From assembly GCA_902476875.1 (NCBI GenBank), contig CABSFC010000003.1, positions 1 through 64,000 on the forward strand: DNA of 64,000 bases, given 5' to 3'. This document shows, in pieces, positions 8,770 to 16,854 of this stretch. A program made the translations under genes and the position numbers. Source of the stretch: an uncultured Oscillibacter sp. (lineage in GTDB: Bacteria; Bacillota; Clostridia; Oscillospirales; Oscillospiraceae). The notes beneath the pieces are model-generated. The model was not told the DNA's origin, did not search any database, and saw only the letters and a list, made by a program, of their open reading frames with translations. Every line of letters begins with the position of its first letter. The first letter of the stretch is position 1.

Positions 8770-9789
8770 TTACTTTTTGGGGAGTCTCTCAGCGCTTTTC
8801 TTGTTTTTCATCCGCTTGAAAAAGTCCGGTGCGATCGCGCCGCCGACAAGCGCCTGGCTCAGAACGGCGAGAATGATGATCAGCCCCTTGACGATCATCT
8901 GCGGATAAGATGCCACGCCCATGAGGTTCAAAATGTTTCGAATCCAGCCAATGATCAGCGCGCCCAGATAGGTGTTCAGCGCGGTGCCGATACCGCCGGC
9001 CAGAGAGGCGCCGCCGACAACAACCGCCGCGATGGCGTCCATCTCCCACTCCGCGCCGGTAGTCGGTGCGCCGGCGCCAAGCCGGCAGGCCGCAAACGCG
9101 CCGGCCAGGCCGCACAGCAGACCGGAGAGCACATAGACCATCATGGTATAGTTGGAAATATTGATTCCGGCCAGCCGGGCCGCCTCCGCGTTTCCGCCCA
9201 CCGCATAGAGCTTTCGTCCCATGATCGTAAATTTCAGCACCAAGGCCGCTATGATCACGACGATCAGCGACAGATAGATGATCACGGGAATCCCCAGCAG
9301 CGTTCCCTTGCCCAGCCATGTAAACCAGTCGTCCGTCACATAAATTGCCTTGCCGCCGCACTTGATATACATCAGGCCTCTGATAATGGTCGTGGTTGCC
9401 AGCGTCGCGATAAACGGAGCGAACTTCAGCCGGCTGACCAGAATCCCGTTTGCCAGGCCGCAGATCCCGCCAACGAGGATGGCCATCAGGATCGCGGCGC
9501 CGGTGCTGTAGCCATCCTCGGCAATGGCGCAGGCCGTGATGATGCCCGTATAAGCTGTGATCGCGGACACGGACAGGTCGATGCCGCCCGTTAAGATCGG
9601 CAGGAGCTCCGCGATGGCGACAATGACCGGCATGGCCGTCTGGGAGAAGATATTCTTCAAATTGACCGGGGTGAAAAAGTTGGGGGAAATAATGCTGTAA
9701 ATAATCAGCAGCGCAAAGAAAATGACCCACACCTGGTATTTCATCCAGAACTGCTTAAAAGAAAACTTTTTTGTCTGCTCCTTTAACAT
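8770..9789 (-). CDS. Ribose-type ABC importer permease
   Basis: 339-residue hydrophobic permease of the RbsC/BPD-transp-2 family. It has about ten predicted membrane segments and the family signatures ILTGGIDLSVS near residue 66 and GGISSL-like GGASLAGGIGT near residue 248, close to the ATPase-contact loop. It would form a homodimeric channel with the ATPase encoded immediately upstream (12-base gap) and the lipoprotein downstream. Nothing unusual in length or motifs. Confidence 0.93.
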   Translation of the reverse strand: MLKEQTKKFSFKQFWMKYQVWVIFFALLIIYSIISPNFFTPVNLKNIFSQTAMPVIVAIAELLPILTGGIDLSVSAITAYTGIITACAIAEDGYSTGAAILMAILVGGICGLANGILVSRLKFAPFIATLATTTIIRGLMYIKCGGKAIYVTDDWFTWLGKGTLLGIPVIIYLSLIVVIIAALVLKFTIMGRKLYAVGGNAEAARLAGINISNYTMMVYVLSGLLCGLAGAFAACRLGAGAPTTGAEWEMDAIAAVVVGGASLAGGIGTALNTYLGALIIGWIRNILNLMGVASYPQMIVKGLIIILAVLSQALVGGAIAPDFFKRMKNKKSAERLPKK

Positions 9790-9801
9790 AACACCCCTCC
9801 G

Positions 9802-11286
9802 TTAGAACATCGCCTGTACGATTTTTTCCTCTGTCGCTTCATCCCGGCGGAATTCAGCGGTGAACACGCCGTTGCTGACGACCAGGATGCGGTCACAGAT
9901 TTTCAGCAGCTCCTGCGTATCGCTGCTGACAACAATGACGCTGCCGCCCTCACTGGTGAAATGATCCATCAACTCATAGATTTCAGCGCGGGCGCCCACA
10001 TCAATGCCCCGGGTCGGCTCATCAAACAGCAGGATCTGGCAGTTAGGCAGAAGCCACTTGCCCATCACGACCTTTTGCTGGTTGCCTCCGGACAGCGTTC
10101 CCGCCGGCTGTTCGCCGCCATAGCACTTGATCCGGAGGGCTTTGATCATCTCCTGAGTGGCCTGCTTTTCATTATTTGTGTTCAGCAACATGCCATTTCC
10201 GGTCATGTGGAGGGCCGTCAGTGTTATGTTTTCCTGAATTGTCATTCCCAGAACCAGGCCCTTGGATTTCCGGTCCGCCGTCAAATAGCCAATGCTGTTT
10301 TTCAGCGCCCTGCCCGGCGAGGGCTTGAAAGGCGCTCCCCGCACGGTGATCTCGCCCTGATCCAGAGGGACCTCGCCGAAGATACCGCCGACGATCTCGC
10401 TTTTTCCGGAGCCCACAAGTCCGGCAATGCCCAGGATCTCCCCCTGTCGGAGCGCCAATGACACGCCGTTGAGCTCCTTTCCAACGCGCAGGTCCTTCGC
10501 CTCCAGAACGATGTCCGCCTTTTGCAGCCGCTCCTCTTCCTCTGGGTTCCAGTAGGTCTTGTCGTCCGTCTCCCGCCCGATCATCATGCTCACCAGCCTC
10601 CGCTGGTCGATTTCCCGGGGGATCACCGTCCCCACCGTGGCCCCGTCCTTCAGGACCGTCACATGCTGTGCCAGTTGGAATATTTCTTCCAGGCGGTGAG
10701 AAATATACAGCACGGTGACTCCGCGGTCCTGCAGCATGTGTATCACGCGGAACAGGGTTCCGACTTCTTTGGGAGGCAGGATCGCCGTGGGCTCGTCCAT
10801 CACAACGACCTTGGCGTCTTCCACCAGAATTTTCGCAATTTCCACACCCTGCTGCTGGACGATGCTCAGGCTGCTGACCAGGGCCTTTGGATCGAGGTCA
10901 AATCCGATCTCATCCAGAGCTTTCTTTGTTTCCTGGTTCATCTTTTTCCAGTCCAGCCGTCCGTTTTTGACTGGCATATTGCCCAGAAACACGTTTTCCG
11001 CAATACTCAGATGCGGCACCAGGCTCAATTCCTGGTAAATGACCATAATGCCCTCTTTTCGGCCGGCAGCCGGGTTTTTGATGTTCAACTTCTTTCCATT
11101 CAGATAGATCTCGCCCTCATCGGGCTGATACGCGCCGGACAGGATTTTCATCAGTGTGGACTTTCCGGCGCCGTTCTCGCCGGCCAAGGCATGAACCTCT
11201 CCCTTGTCCGCTGAAAAGGATACGCGGTCCAAAGCGGTCACACCCATAAATCGTTTGGTGATTTCTCGCATTTCCAGATAACTCAT
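9802..11286 (-). CDS. Ribose-type ABC importer ATPase, two NBDs
   Basis: 494-residue duplicated ATPase of the RbsA/MglA/XylG class. NBD1 is complete: Walker A GENGAGKST, signature-like LSIVQQQGVEIAK, Walker B VVVMDEPTA and H-loop ISHRLEE. NBD2 has VGSGKSEI, LSGGNQQKVVMG and ILLFDEPTRGID. It energises import with the two following genes. The ATG of MSYLEMREITK is chosen because GAGGAGGAAAGCC precedes it; an upstream in-frame start would add five residues. First gene of the minus-strand operon, facing the regulatory operon across 271 bases. It is the functional counterpart of the degenerate ATPase at 14271-15710. Confidence 0.94.
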   Translation of the reverse strand: MSYLEMREITKRFMGVTALDRVSFSADKGEVHALAGENGAGKSTLMKILSGAYQPDEGEIYLNGKKLNIKNPAAGRKEGIMVIYQELSLVPHLSIAENVFLGNMPVKNGRLDWKKMNQETKKALDEIGFDLDPKALVSSLSIVQQQGVEIAKILVEDAKVVVMDEPTAILPPKEVGTLFRVIHMLQDRGVTVLYISHRLEEIFQLAQHVTVLKDGATVGTVIPREIDQRRLVSMMIGRETDDKTYWNPEEEERLQKADIVLEAKDLRVGKELNGVSLALRQGEILGIAGLVGSGKSEIVGGIFGEVPLDQGEITVRGAPFKPSPGRALKNSIGYLTADRKSKGLVLGMTIQENITLTALHMTGNGMLLNTNNEKQATQEMIKALRIKCYGGEQPAGTLSGGNQQKVVMGKWLLPNCQILLFDEPTRGIDVGARAEIYELMDHFTSEGGSVIVVSSDTQELLKICDRILVVSNGVFTAEFRRDEATEEKIVQAMF

Positions 11287-11357
11287 GGCTTTCCTCCTCA
11301 CGTACCGGAGTGTTCAAAGCAGTCTCAATTTAGGGTCATGCCATTTTCTCTGGTCTA

Positions 11358-11393
11358 ATTGTAGCAAGTGTCATACCCCCTGGAAAAGGGGGT
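11358..11393 (-). promoter_or_regulatory. Candidate promoter and palindromic operator of the importer operon
   Basis: On the minus strand a -10 box TACAAT (11363-11358) lies 72 bases before the ATPase start. The inverted repeat ACCCCC-N7-GGGGGT (11375-11393) covers the poor -35 region, as expected for an activator- or repressor-controlled promoter. Binding by the neighbouring AraC-type regulator is an inference. Confidence 0.5.
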
Positions 11394-11450
11394 GATTTTT
11401 ACATTTTTCTTATCCATTTTCCCAATTTCGCTATTTGGAACCGGGGGCGC

Positions 11451-11526
11451 TTGTCTGTGCCTTTTTTTGATGATATACTAACGGAAAACATCGTTTTTAT
11501 GTCAAAATAGCCGCTTTGCAAAGCGG
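11451..11526 (+). promoter_or_regulatory. Promoter of the two-component/ABC-like operon, with leader palindrome
   Basis: TTGTCT (11451-11456), a 17-base spacer and TATACT (11474-11479) make a good sigma-A promoter. The 16-base perfect palindrome CCGCTTTGCAAAGCGG (11511-11526) lies in the leader about 30 bases before the response-regulator start and may be an operator or a leader hairpin. Confidence 0.65.
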
Positions 11527-11557
11527 TCCGCAAGGCGCTCGGAAAGGATGTGGAGTC

Positions 11558-13195
11558 ATGTTAAAAGTGCTGATTGCCGACGACGAGGAGTTGATCCGGC
11601 AGCTGCTCAAACGGTTGATCGACTGGGAATCTCTTGGCCTGGAGATCGTCGCGGAGGCCAGCAACGGCTTTGAAGCGTTTGATCTTCTTGTGGAATATAC
11701 GCCGGACATCGCTATCGTTGATATCCGCATGCCGGGGTTCGACGGCCTGACACTGGTGCGCAAGACGCTGGAGCTGAATATCAATGTCCGTTTTATATTG
11801 GTCAGCGGATACAAGCAGTTTGAATATGCCCACGAAGCTCTGACGATGGGCATACAGGATTACCTGCTCAAGCCCATCCGCAAGGAGGAGCTGATCCAAA
11901 ACCTGACCCATGTGCGCGACAGCATCCTGTCCGCAAACGAAAGCAGGGCCGCTCATGCCAAGCTTCACTCCATCGCGGAGCGGTCCGCCGGGCGCGCCCG
12001 GTTCCAATTTCTGAAGGACATCTCCTGCAACGCGGGCGTCCAGCGGCCCCTGCGGCTTCCCAGCTGGGCCTCCGGAAAAGAGGAGCTGTCCTTGCAGTGG
12101 CTGAACAGCGAGTACCATCTGCATTTGCAGGAGGGCGTCTTTCAAATCGTGATCTGCAAAGAAAGCGGGCAGCTGAAGCAGGCGGCGCCCGCCGCGTATG
12201 ACAGCAGCTGCCTGATTCAATTGTTTACAAACGCGCTGTCTCCGCTATGCTATGATGTCGTATGCAGTGTTTTCAACCACCGCTTGTGCTGCCTGCTGAA
12301 TTATGAAAATTCCTCCTCCCAGAAGGCCACGGTCTCCGCTGTCCTGAAAGGCCTGTTTCAGCAGCTGCAGGCCGCCAAAAGCCTGCAGGCAGGCTGCCCC
12401 TTTACCATGGGAGTCGGCATCCCCGTCTCAACGCCCGTCGCACTGCTGCAAACGCTGCGCAGCGCGTCAGTCTGTCTGGACAGACGTCTGCTCTATGGCG
12501 CCGGCCAGGTCTTTACCATGTCCGGAGCCCTTCCCCCGGTCACGCTTTTTGATCTGATCTGTGAAGCTGATGAACGCCGCTTTTCCGAGCTGTTTGACCT
12601 GAACGACGGCGAGAGCCTGAAACGCTGGCTGCTCTCGGTCCTTACCCGGGCCTTTTCCAGTGAGGAAAACCTGTCTCTGGTAATTGAACTCAGCTATCAG
12701 CTAGTGGATATGTTTTATAAGCGCGCCAAAAACATGCGGCGCCGGGACGACAGCGACGAATCCACAAAGGAGAACATCTATGAACGGATCGCCTGCGCCG
12801 ATACCCGCGGCGAGATCGCCGCGCTGCTGTGCGCGATGGTGGACGAACGCTATGATATGACATCCCTCAGCGGCAGCGCCCATGTGCGATTCGCCAAGGA
12901 ATATATAAAGGAAAACTATGGCGCTGATATCCGGCTTTCTGAGATCGCCAAAGCCGGCAATATCAATCCCGCCTATTTGAGCCGCATTTTCAGCGAGGAG
13001 AGCGGTGAGACCTTCAGCGACTATTTGATCCATTACCGTATGCAGATCGCAAAAGATCTGCTGTGTGATATCAGCATCAATGTCTCGGAAGTGGCGGAGC
13101 GGGTTGGATACGGCGATGTCAAGCATTTCAGCAAAACCTTCAAAAAAATCGTCGGCATCTCCCCCAGAGACTATCGTCGGCTCCATGCGCATTAA
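11558..13195 (+). CDS. YesN-like response regulator (receiver + AraC HTH)
   Basis: 545 residues. The N-terminal receiver has the acidic pair in LIADDEE, the expected phospho-Asp in IVDIRMPGFDG and the Lys in LLKPIRKEE. A variable middle region follows, then a C-terminal AraC/XylS double HTH (KEYIKENYGADIRLSEIAK..., YLSRIFSEESG, VGYGDVKHFSKTFKK). Such proteins usually activate a neighbouring sugar-transport operon. The ATG of MLKVLIADDEE is preceded by AAGGATGTGGAG; an earlier in-frame start is unlikely. The kinase gene follows after 18 bases, and the likely target, the ABC importer operon, is divergently transcribed. Confidence 0.93.
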   Translation: MLKVLIADDEELIRQLLKRLIDWESLGLEIVAEASNGFEAFDLLVEYTPDIAIVDIRMPGFDGLTLVRKTLELNINVRFILVSGYKQFEYAHEALTMGIQDYLLKPIRKEELIQNLTHVRDSILSANESRAAHAKLHSIAERSAGRARFQFLKDISCNAGVQRPLRLPSWASGKEELSLQWLNSEYHLHLQEGVFQIVICKESGQLKQAAPAAYDSSCLIQLFTNALSPLCYDVVCSVFNHRLCCLLNYENSSSQKATVSAVLKGLFQQLQAAKSLQAGCPFTMGVGIPVSTPVALLQTLRSASVCLDRRLLYGAGQVFTMSGALPPVTLFDLICEADERRFSELFDLNDGESLKRWLLSVLTRAFSSEENLSLVIELSYQLVDMFYKRAKNMRRRDDSDESTKENIYERIACADTRGEIAALLCAMVDERYDMTSLSGSAHVRFAKEYIKENYGADIRLSEIAKAGNINPAYLSRIFSEESGETFSDYLIHYRMQIAKDLLCDISINVSEVAERVGYGDVKHFSKTFKKIVGISPRDYRRLHAH

Positions 13196-13213
13196 GGCTG
13201 GAAGGGGTGTCAC

Positions 13214-14266
13214 ATGACCAAAGGACCGGAATATACCATCAAAAGCAAAAAGGACCTGTCTTACAAGATTCTTTTGCTGCTTATTAGCATTGTGCTGGCC
13301 TGCATTGTCTGCGCTCTCGTATTCGTCGCATACTGCCTGTTTCAAAGTGACCGGGCCCTGTGTCTGCTCTGCCTTGCGGCCGCTCTGGCTCTGGTGGTTT
13401 TGTGGGCGGTATTTTTCCGGTGGATTTATTCGCCGATCATCAAAATCGAACAGGCTCTTCAAATTTTCGAGGCATATGGCGAGGATTTTTCCGTCAGCAT
13501 AGACCGATACAGTGATACCTGGCCAATTGCGCACAGTCTGAACCGCATCCACTCCCGGCTGCGCGAATCCATTGACCGGGAGTATATTGCCCACATGAAG
13601 CAGAAGGACGCGGAGATCCACGCGCTGCAAAGCCAGATCAATCCCCACTTTCTCTATAATACGCTGGACTCGATCCGCGGCCTGGCGCTCATCAACAACG
13701 ACGAGGAAGTCGCCGAGATGACGGAGGCGCTCTCCGTATTTTTCCGATACAGCATTGGGCAAAAGGGACATATCGTTACCCTGCGGGAAGAGCTGGAAAA
13801 CATCAAAAGCTATCTGCTGATCCAAAACAACCGCTTTAAGGACAAGCTGTTTTTTAACGTCCTGATCGATGGGGACGAGGAGCAGATCATGCGGTATCAG
13901 TTTCCAAAGCTGCTGTTGCAGCCCGTCATTGAAAACGCGGTGTATCACGGCATCGAGCCGAAAATTGGCCCGGGGCATATCACGATCCGCATCTTTACAA
14001 CGGAGACCCAATTGGTCGTCAATGTGCAGGACGACGGGATCGGCATGGAGGAATCCGAGCTGCAGGCTCTGAAGGAAAAGCTCCGGGGAGGCAAATATGT
14101 GGAGGAGCCCGTCTCCTCTCATGGCAACGGCATTGCTCTGATCAATATCAATCAACGGATCATCCTCAACTACGGGGAGCACTACGGTCTTACCCTGAGC
14201 AGCACAAAGGGAATCGGGAGCGAGGTGGAGCTGACGCTTCCCATCATCTGCGAAGAAAACAGTTAA
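13214..14266 (+). CDS. LytS/YesM-type histidine kinase lacking an extracellular sensor
   Basis: 350 residues. Two membrane helices (about 17-42 and 48-70) are separated by only a handful of residues, followed by a HAMP-like/coiled segment, the His_kinase domain with QSQINPHFLYNT (phospho-His H145), and an HATPase_c domain (QPVIENAVYHG, DDGIGMEE, GNGIALININ). YesM kinases normally carry a large extracytoplasmic sensor of around 250 residues; this one cannot bind an external ligand by such a domain. It therefore probably reads its signal through the membrane or from a partner. It sits between the response regulator and a degenerate ABC ATPase, four bases upstream of the latter. Confidence 0.92.
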   Translation: MTKGPEYTIKSKKDLSYKILLLLISIVLACIVCALVFVAYCLFQSDRALCLLCLAAALALVVLWAVFFRWIYSPIIKIEQALQIFEAYGEDFSVSIDRYSDTWPIAHSLNRIHSRLRESIDREYIAHMKQKDAEIHALQSQINPHFLYNTLDSIRGLALINNDEEVAEMTEALSVFFRYSIGQKGHIVTLREELENIKSYLLIQNNRFKDKLFFNVLIDGDEEQIMRYQFPKLLLQPVIENAVYHGIEPKIGPGHITIRIFTTETQLVVNVQDDGIGMEESELQALKEKLRGGKYVEEPVSSHGNGIALININQRIILNYGEHYGLTLSSTKGIGSEVELTLPIICEENS

Positions 14267-14270
14267 TGCT

Positions 14271-15710
14271 ATGAAAAAAGAAGTTCTGCGTGTAGAGCAT
14301 TTGACAAAATACTATGAGGCGCTCTGTGCACTGGACGATTTCACTTTCAGTCTGTATCAGGGCGAAATCCTCGGGCTGGCCGGTCTCAACGGCTCCGGAA
14401 AAACCACTCTGGCAAATATCCTGAGCGGCAACCGCCAGCCGGATTCCGGCACGATTTGGATCAACGGGGCCATTGTGTCCATTTCCTCCTCGAATGTCGC
14501 CAGGGATCTTGGCATCTATTACGTCGGCCAGCGCTCCGATTTGGTCCCGAATCTGAGTATCGCGGAAAATCTCTCCGTCCTGTCCAGCCATAACAGCCGC
14601 CAGCTGTTTTTCAACTGGAAAAGCGATTGCGCCAAAACGCGGCGCTTTCTGGAAGAAATGGGGATGCCCTTTTCCGTCACGGATAAGTGCAGCGCGCTTT
14701 CACAGGTGCAGCAGCATATGCTGCAGATCGCCAAGGGGCTTTTTCTCGGCTGCCGGGTCCTGATCGTGGACAATGTCACCAACGCCTATTCCCCCTGCGA
14801 TCAGGAAGTTTTTTTTGACCTGCTGCGGCGGGTGCAGAAATTGGGCTGCTCCGTCCTCTTCATCTCTCAAAACCCGCAGCAGCTCTTTCGTGTTTCCGAC
14901 CGGGTCCTTGTTCTGCGAAGGGGGTATTACGCCGGTCAGCTTTTCCCGGGCGAGTACCGCAGGGAAAAGCTGATGAGCATGTTGGTCGGCCACACATACA
15001 GCGAGCGCTCCTCCCGGCACGTATCCGCCGCCGACACCGAGGTCCTGCGCGTGACGCACCTGTCCACCAGCCATTACCACGACCTGAACTTTGTCCTGCA
15101 CAAGCGGGAGATCCTTGGTATCAGTGATGTGACCAGCTCCGACCGCTTTGCTCTGTTCAATCTCTTTACCGGCAGGGAGCCGCTTCAGGCGGGGGATATC
15201 TCGATTCACGGCCAGAATATCGGCCCCCTTACCCCGCAGAATTTATTGAAGCACCGCGTTGGCTTCATCGCCCCCATGTCCACGGGCACCGCGCTCTTTT
15301 CCAATTTGACGGTCGCCGAGAACATATCTCTCCTGCAGCTGGGGCGGCTTTCCAACCGCTTCGGCGTCCTCCGGCCTCATATGGAGCGTTACGCGATGCA
15401 GGAGCTGCAGGAGCAGCAGCTGTTTCCAGACTGGAGCCTGAACACCAAGGTCAAGGACCTTCGCATCGATCCTGAGCATGAAATCATGATCCTTCTGGAA
15501 CGCTGGCGCCAGATCGCGCCGCACGTCCTGCTTTTATGTGATATTTTTCTGGATCTGGATCCTATTGTAAAAAAACGGGTGTGGAACCGGCTGGTGGAGA
15601 TCGCCCTGTGTGGAACCGCGATCATTCTGGCCTCCTCAGGCTTTTCAGACATGCTTACCCATTGTGACCGGATCATTGAGCTTGAAAACGGCCTGATGGT
15701 GGAGCGTTAA
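14271..15710 (+). CDS. Degenerate duplicated sugar-ABC ATPase, probably regulatory
   Basis: 479 residues aligning over its whole length with RbsA-type ATPases. NBD1 keeps Walker A GLNGSGKT (38-45) and LSQVQQHMLQIAK, but the catalytic Glu after Walker B is Asn (VLIVDNVTN, N168) and the H-loop His is Gln (FISQNP, Q200). NBD2 has lost Walker A (DVTSSDRFA around 286-294), the LSGGQ signature and Walker B (LLLCDIFLD). ATP may bind to NBD1 but hydrolysis should be very weak or absent. There is no permease in this operon; it is the third gene after a response regulator and sensorless kinase. Likely role (inference): a signalling subunit that senses the importer state. Alternative: a decaying gene, though the frame is intact over 479 codons. 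Confidence 0.85.
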   Translation: MKKEVLRVEHLTKYYEALCALDDFTFSLYQGEILGLAGLNGSGKTTLANILSGNRQPDSGTIWINGAIVSISSSNVARDLGIYYVGQRSDLVPNLSIAENLSVLSSHNSRQLFFNWKSDCAKTRRFLEEMGMPFSVTDKCSALSQVQQHMLQIAKGLFLGCRVLIVDNVTNAYSPCDQEVFFDLLRRVQKLGCSVLFISQNPQQLFRVSDRVLVLRRGYYAGQLFPGEYRREKLMSMLVGHTYSERSSRHVSAADTEVLRVTHLSTSHYHDLNFVLHKREILGISDVTSSDRFALFNLFTGREPLQAGDISIHGQNIGPLTPQNLLKHRVGFIAPMSTGTALFSNLTVAENISLLQLGRLSNRFGVLRPHMERYAMQELQEQQLFPDWSLNTKVKDLRIDPEHEIMILLERWRQIAPHVLLLCDIFLDLDPIVKKRVWNRLVEIALCGTAIILASSGFSDMLTHCDRIIELENGLMVER

Positions 15711-15760
15711 CTGCCCACCGACCGGTCGGCTCCGGTAATCCGGCCAGTCCCCGTGCAAAA

Positions 15761-15799
15761 GCGGACCTCTGACAGTGCTGTCGGAGGTCCGCTTCTTTA
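15761..15799 (+). terminator. Intrinsic terminator of the two-component operon
   Basis: GCGGACCTC...GAGGTCCGC stem (15761-15792, extended by GACAG/CTGTC) followed by TTCTTTAT. It lies 50 bases after the degenerate ATPase stop. The rest of 15711-15923 holds nothing recognisable. Confidence 0.85.
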
Positions 15800-15923
15800 T
15801 AAAACAGATTCAACTTTCATGACCGGTCGCACAGCCGATCTTCCTGCAGAGTTGCCAAAACGCCCGCCGCAGGCATTACCGGGGGCAGGGGAGCTTTCCG
15901 CTATTCTTACATTCGTGTACACA

Positions 15924-16283
15924 CTATTCCCCGTTCAAAAGGATATCCCACAGCTTCCGCTCCAAGAGCCTGACATGGTCGCAGAGCAGGCCGATCTCCC
16001 ACGGCGTCGCGCTGTCGATGTGGATGCCGCAGCTCACCAGCGTGGTGTGCCCCGTGGCCCGGCAGAGCGTCTCCGCGCAGGCGCTGGCCAGCTCCTCCTC
16101 CCGATGTCCCGGGACGGTCAGCGATGAAACCGTCACGATGCCGTCCCTCTTAAAGGCCAGCGCGGCGGCGCCGATGTGCGGAGCCTCCCCGCCGGTGACG
16201 GTAATGGCCAGATCTTCACCGATGAAGTGCCACTCCATGGCCACCCGGGAGCGTCCGGCACCGATCTCCATCATCCGTTCCAT
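15924..16283 (-). CDS. lpdD: LpdD-like prenylated-FMN chaperone for UbiD decarboxylase
   Basis: 119 residues resembling Lactobacillus plantarum LpdD (formerly gallate decarboxylase subunit D): the block DLAITVTGGEAPHIGAAAL matches the LpdD core (D-LLI-VTGG--PHIG), and GHREEEL and VSCGIHIDSATPWEIG match later conserved positions. LpdD proteins assist delivery or maturation of prenyl-FMN in UbiD-family decarboxylases. Start ATG overlaps the end of the UbiX gene, consistent with coupled expression. With UbiX and UbiD in the same operon this completes a prFMN decarboxylation module. It is the last gene of the operon. Confidence 0.82.
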   Translation of the reverse strand: MERMMEIGAGRSRVAMEWHFIGEDLAITVTGGEAPHIGAAALAFKRDGIVTVSSLTVPGHREEELASACAETLCRATGHTTLVSCGIHIDSATPWEIGLLCDHVRLLERKLWDILLNGE

Positions 16284-16834
16284 CTGCGGTACTCCGCCGG
16301 GATGCCCAGCCGGTCCAGGACCTTGCCCACGGTGTGCGTCACCATGTCGTCCACCGTCTGGGGGCCGTTGTAAAACGTCATCATCGGCGGGACCACCGCC
16401 ACGCCCATCATCGACAGCTCGTACAGATTCCGCAGGTGGATGGGCGACAGCGGCGTCTCCCGGGGGACCAGCACCAGGGGGCGGCCCTCCTTCAGCGTGA
16501 CATCGGCGGCCCGGAGGATCAGGTTGTCCGAATAGCCGCTGTGGATGCCGGCGGCGGTCTTCATGCTGCAGGGCACCACCACCATGCCGGCGGCCACGAA
16601 GCTCCCGCTGGCGATGGCGGCACCGATATGACTGTTGTCATAGACGTGATCGGCCAGGTCCAGGAACTCCCGCTTCCGCCCTGGCAGCTCATAGCTGATG
16701 GTAACCTCCGCCCCGTGGCTCATCACGAAGTGGGTCTCCCATTCCGGGCATGCCTTGAGCCGGCGCAGGAGCTCCAGCGCCAGAACGGCGCCGCTGGCTC
16801 CGGTCATGGCAATGACGATTTTCTGTGTTCCCAT
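16271..16834 (-). CDS. ubiX: UbiX-family flavin prenyltransferase
   Basis: 187-residue Rossmann-like flavoprotein. It has the FMN-binding AMTGASGAVLALELL near the N-terminus, VVPCSMKTAAGIHSGYSDNLILRAADV, the RETPLSPIHLRNLYEL segment and the C-terminal PPMMTFYNGPQTVDDMV, all UbiX hallmarks. It makes prenylated FMN from FMN and dimethylallyl phosphate for UbiD enzymes; here the obvious client is the UbiD at 19958-21382. The start is set by GGAGGTGCCGAT before the ATG; a longer frame upstream lies within the TctA gene end. Cytosolic. Confidence 0.93.
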   Translation of the reverse strand: MGTQKIVIAMTGASGAVLALELLRRLKACPEWETHFVMSHGAEVTISYELPGRKREFLDLADHVYDNSHIGAAIASGSFVAAGMVVVPCSMKTAAGIHSGYSDNLILRAADVTLKEGRPLVLVPRETPLSPIHLRNLYELSMMGVAVVPPMMTFYNGPQTVDDMVTHTVGKVLDRLGIPAEYRRWNG

Positions 16835-16854
16835 ATCGGCACCTCCGTCACAGA

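Noticed and set aside
12701..14182. 493-codon minus-strand open frame
   Set aside because: Antisense to the response regulator and kinase; no family features.
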